From JAJDZL01 sp965220665 (GTDB taxonomy: Bacteria > Pseudomonadota > Gammaproteobacteria > Arenicellales > JAJDZL01), in NCBI GenBank assembly GCA_965220665.1, contig CBDCQQ010000005.1, forward strand, positions 2,418,001 through 2,482,000: a DNA stretch of 64,000 nt, read 5' to 3'. The translations under genes were made by a program, and so were the position numbers. The notes below the pieces were generated by a model. The model made no database searches. It was not told the origin of the DNA and saw nothing but the letters and a program-made list of their open reading frames with translations. Of this stretch, positions 63,857 through 64,000 are shown one piece after another (position 1 is the stretch's first letter; the number at the start of each line of letters is the position of its first letter).

Positions 63857-64000
63857 TCAGGTATGTTTGGCGTTCATAATCATTTTGAAATGTTCGCCAT
63901 CGAATGCAACAGGCTTGCCGCTTTTTTCGCCTTTTATCAACTCACTGCAAATAGTTTCAATTTCCAGTAGTTGCGCTTGATCGCGACGAACAAGGTCGCG
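63857..64000 (-). CDS. ParD-type antitoxin, C-terminal part (window edge)
   Basis: The frame is open to base 64000 and gives 47 codons, RDLVRRDQAQLLEIETICSEL then IKGEKSGKPVAFDGEHFKMI and MNAKHT. It matches the C-terminal region of ParD antitoxins, which wraps around ParE. It ends just before the decayed parE. The N-terminal ribbon-helix-helix domain lies outside the window, so intactness is unknown. Confidence 0.78.
   Translation of the reverse strand, partial: RDLVRRDQAQLLEIETICSELIKGEKSGKPVAFDGEHFKMIMNAKHT

Noticed and set aside
63451..63980. Two 70-codon plus-strand frames at the window end
   Set aside because: They are antisense to the parE pseudogene and parD, whose minus-strand similarity is clear.

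Overview
The window looks like chromosomal DNA of a gammaproteobacterium with a moderate base composition, probably marine or host-associated. Supporting features are a RodZ-like helix-turn-helix protein, a BtuB/BtuFCD/TonB vitamin B12 uptake operon under a cobalamin riboswitch, CobQ, RND and MMPL transporters, and many genes for catabolism of methylated or nitrogenous organic compounds. The organism-level assignment is inference from gene content only. Four insertion sequences, one relic of another, and several decayed genes show a genome undergoing active IS turnover.

Layout. 1-4.8 kb: a SNF2/SWIM helicase (cut by the window edge) divergent from an AAA ATPase fused to a PD-(D/E)XK nuclease domain. 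5.0-8.1 kb: an aminotransferase remnant, a LigXa-like Rieske oxygenase and a ureohydrolase. 8.2-19.6 kb: an RND efflux permease, a short RodZ-like protein, a hot-dog thioesterase, a DinB-like protein, an MMPL transporter, an MpaB/DUF2236 oxygenase, an outer-membrane barrel protein and a LolA-like lipoprotein-sorting protein. 19.9-28.3 kb: the B12 locus (cobQ divergent from riboswitch-btuB-btuF-btuC-btuD-tonB). 28.5-34.2 kb: tRNA-Ala(CGC), small enzymes, an orphan RND adaptor, a complete 1565-bp IS with 5-bp target duplications, an esterase and a TPR protein. 34.4-39.3 kb: a Rieske O-demethylase-type system (reductase, AhpD-like protein, oxygenase) followed by TRAP permeases DctQ and DctM.

39.3-49.6 kb is a mobile and defence patch inserted between DctM and its likely binding protein DctP. 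It holds an abiE toxin-antitoxin locus whose toxin gene was destroyed by an ISAzo13-like element, a relic of the 30.8-kb IS family, a DUF4143 ATPase behind two tandem palindromes, and an IS21 element nested inside another transposase gene with TTTAT target duplications.

49.7-62.9 kb is a catabolic cluster: DctP, class III CoA-transferase, DDAH-like amidinohydrolase, corrinoid protein, methyltetrahydrofolate:corrinoid methyltransferase, corrinoid activator (RACo), D-aminoacylase, HyuA-like protein, DHDPS-like aldolase/lyase and acrylyl-CoA-reductase-like enzyme. The corrinoid proteins can be read as a methyl-group transfer branch to tetrahydrofolate, fed by the B12 uptake locus at 20-28 kb. 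No substrate-specific MttB/MtgB-type methyltransferase is present in the window, so the methyl donor is open. The last 1 kb carries a decayed parE and the end of a parD gene.
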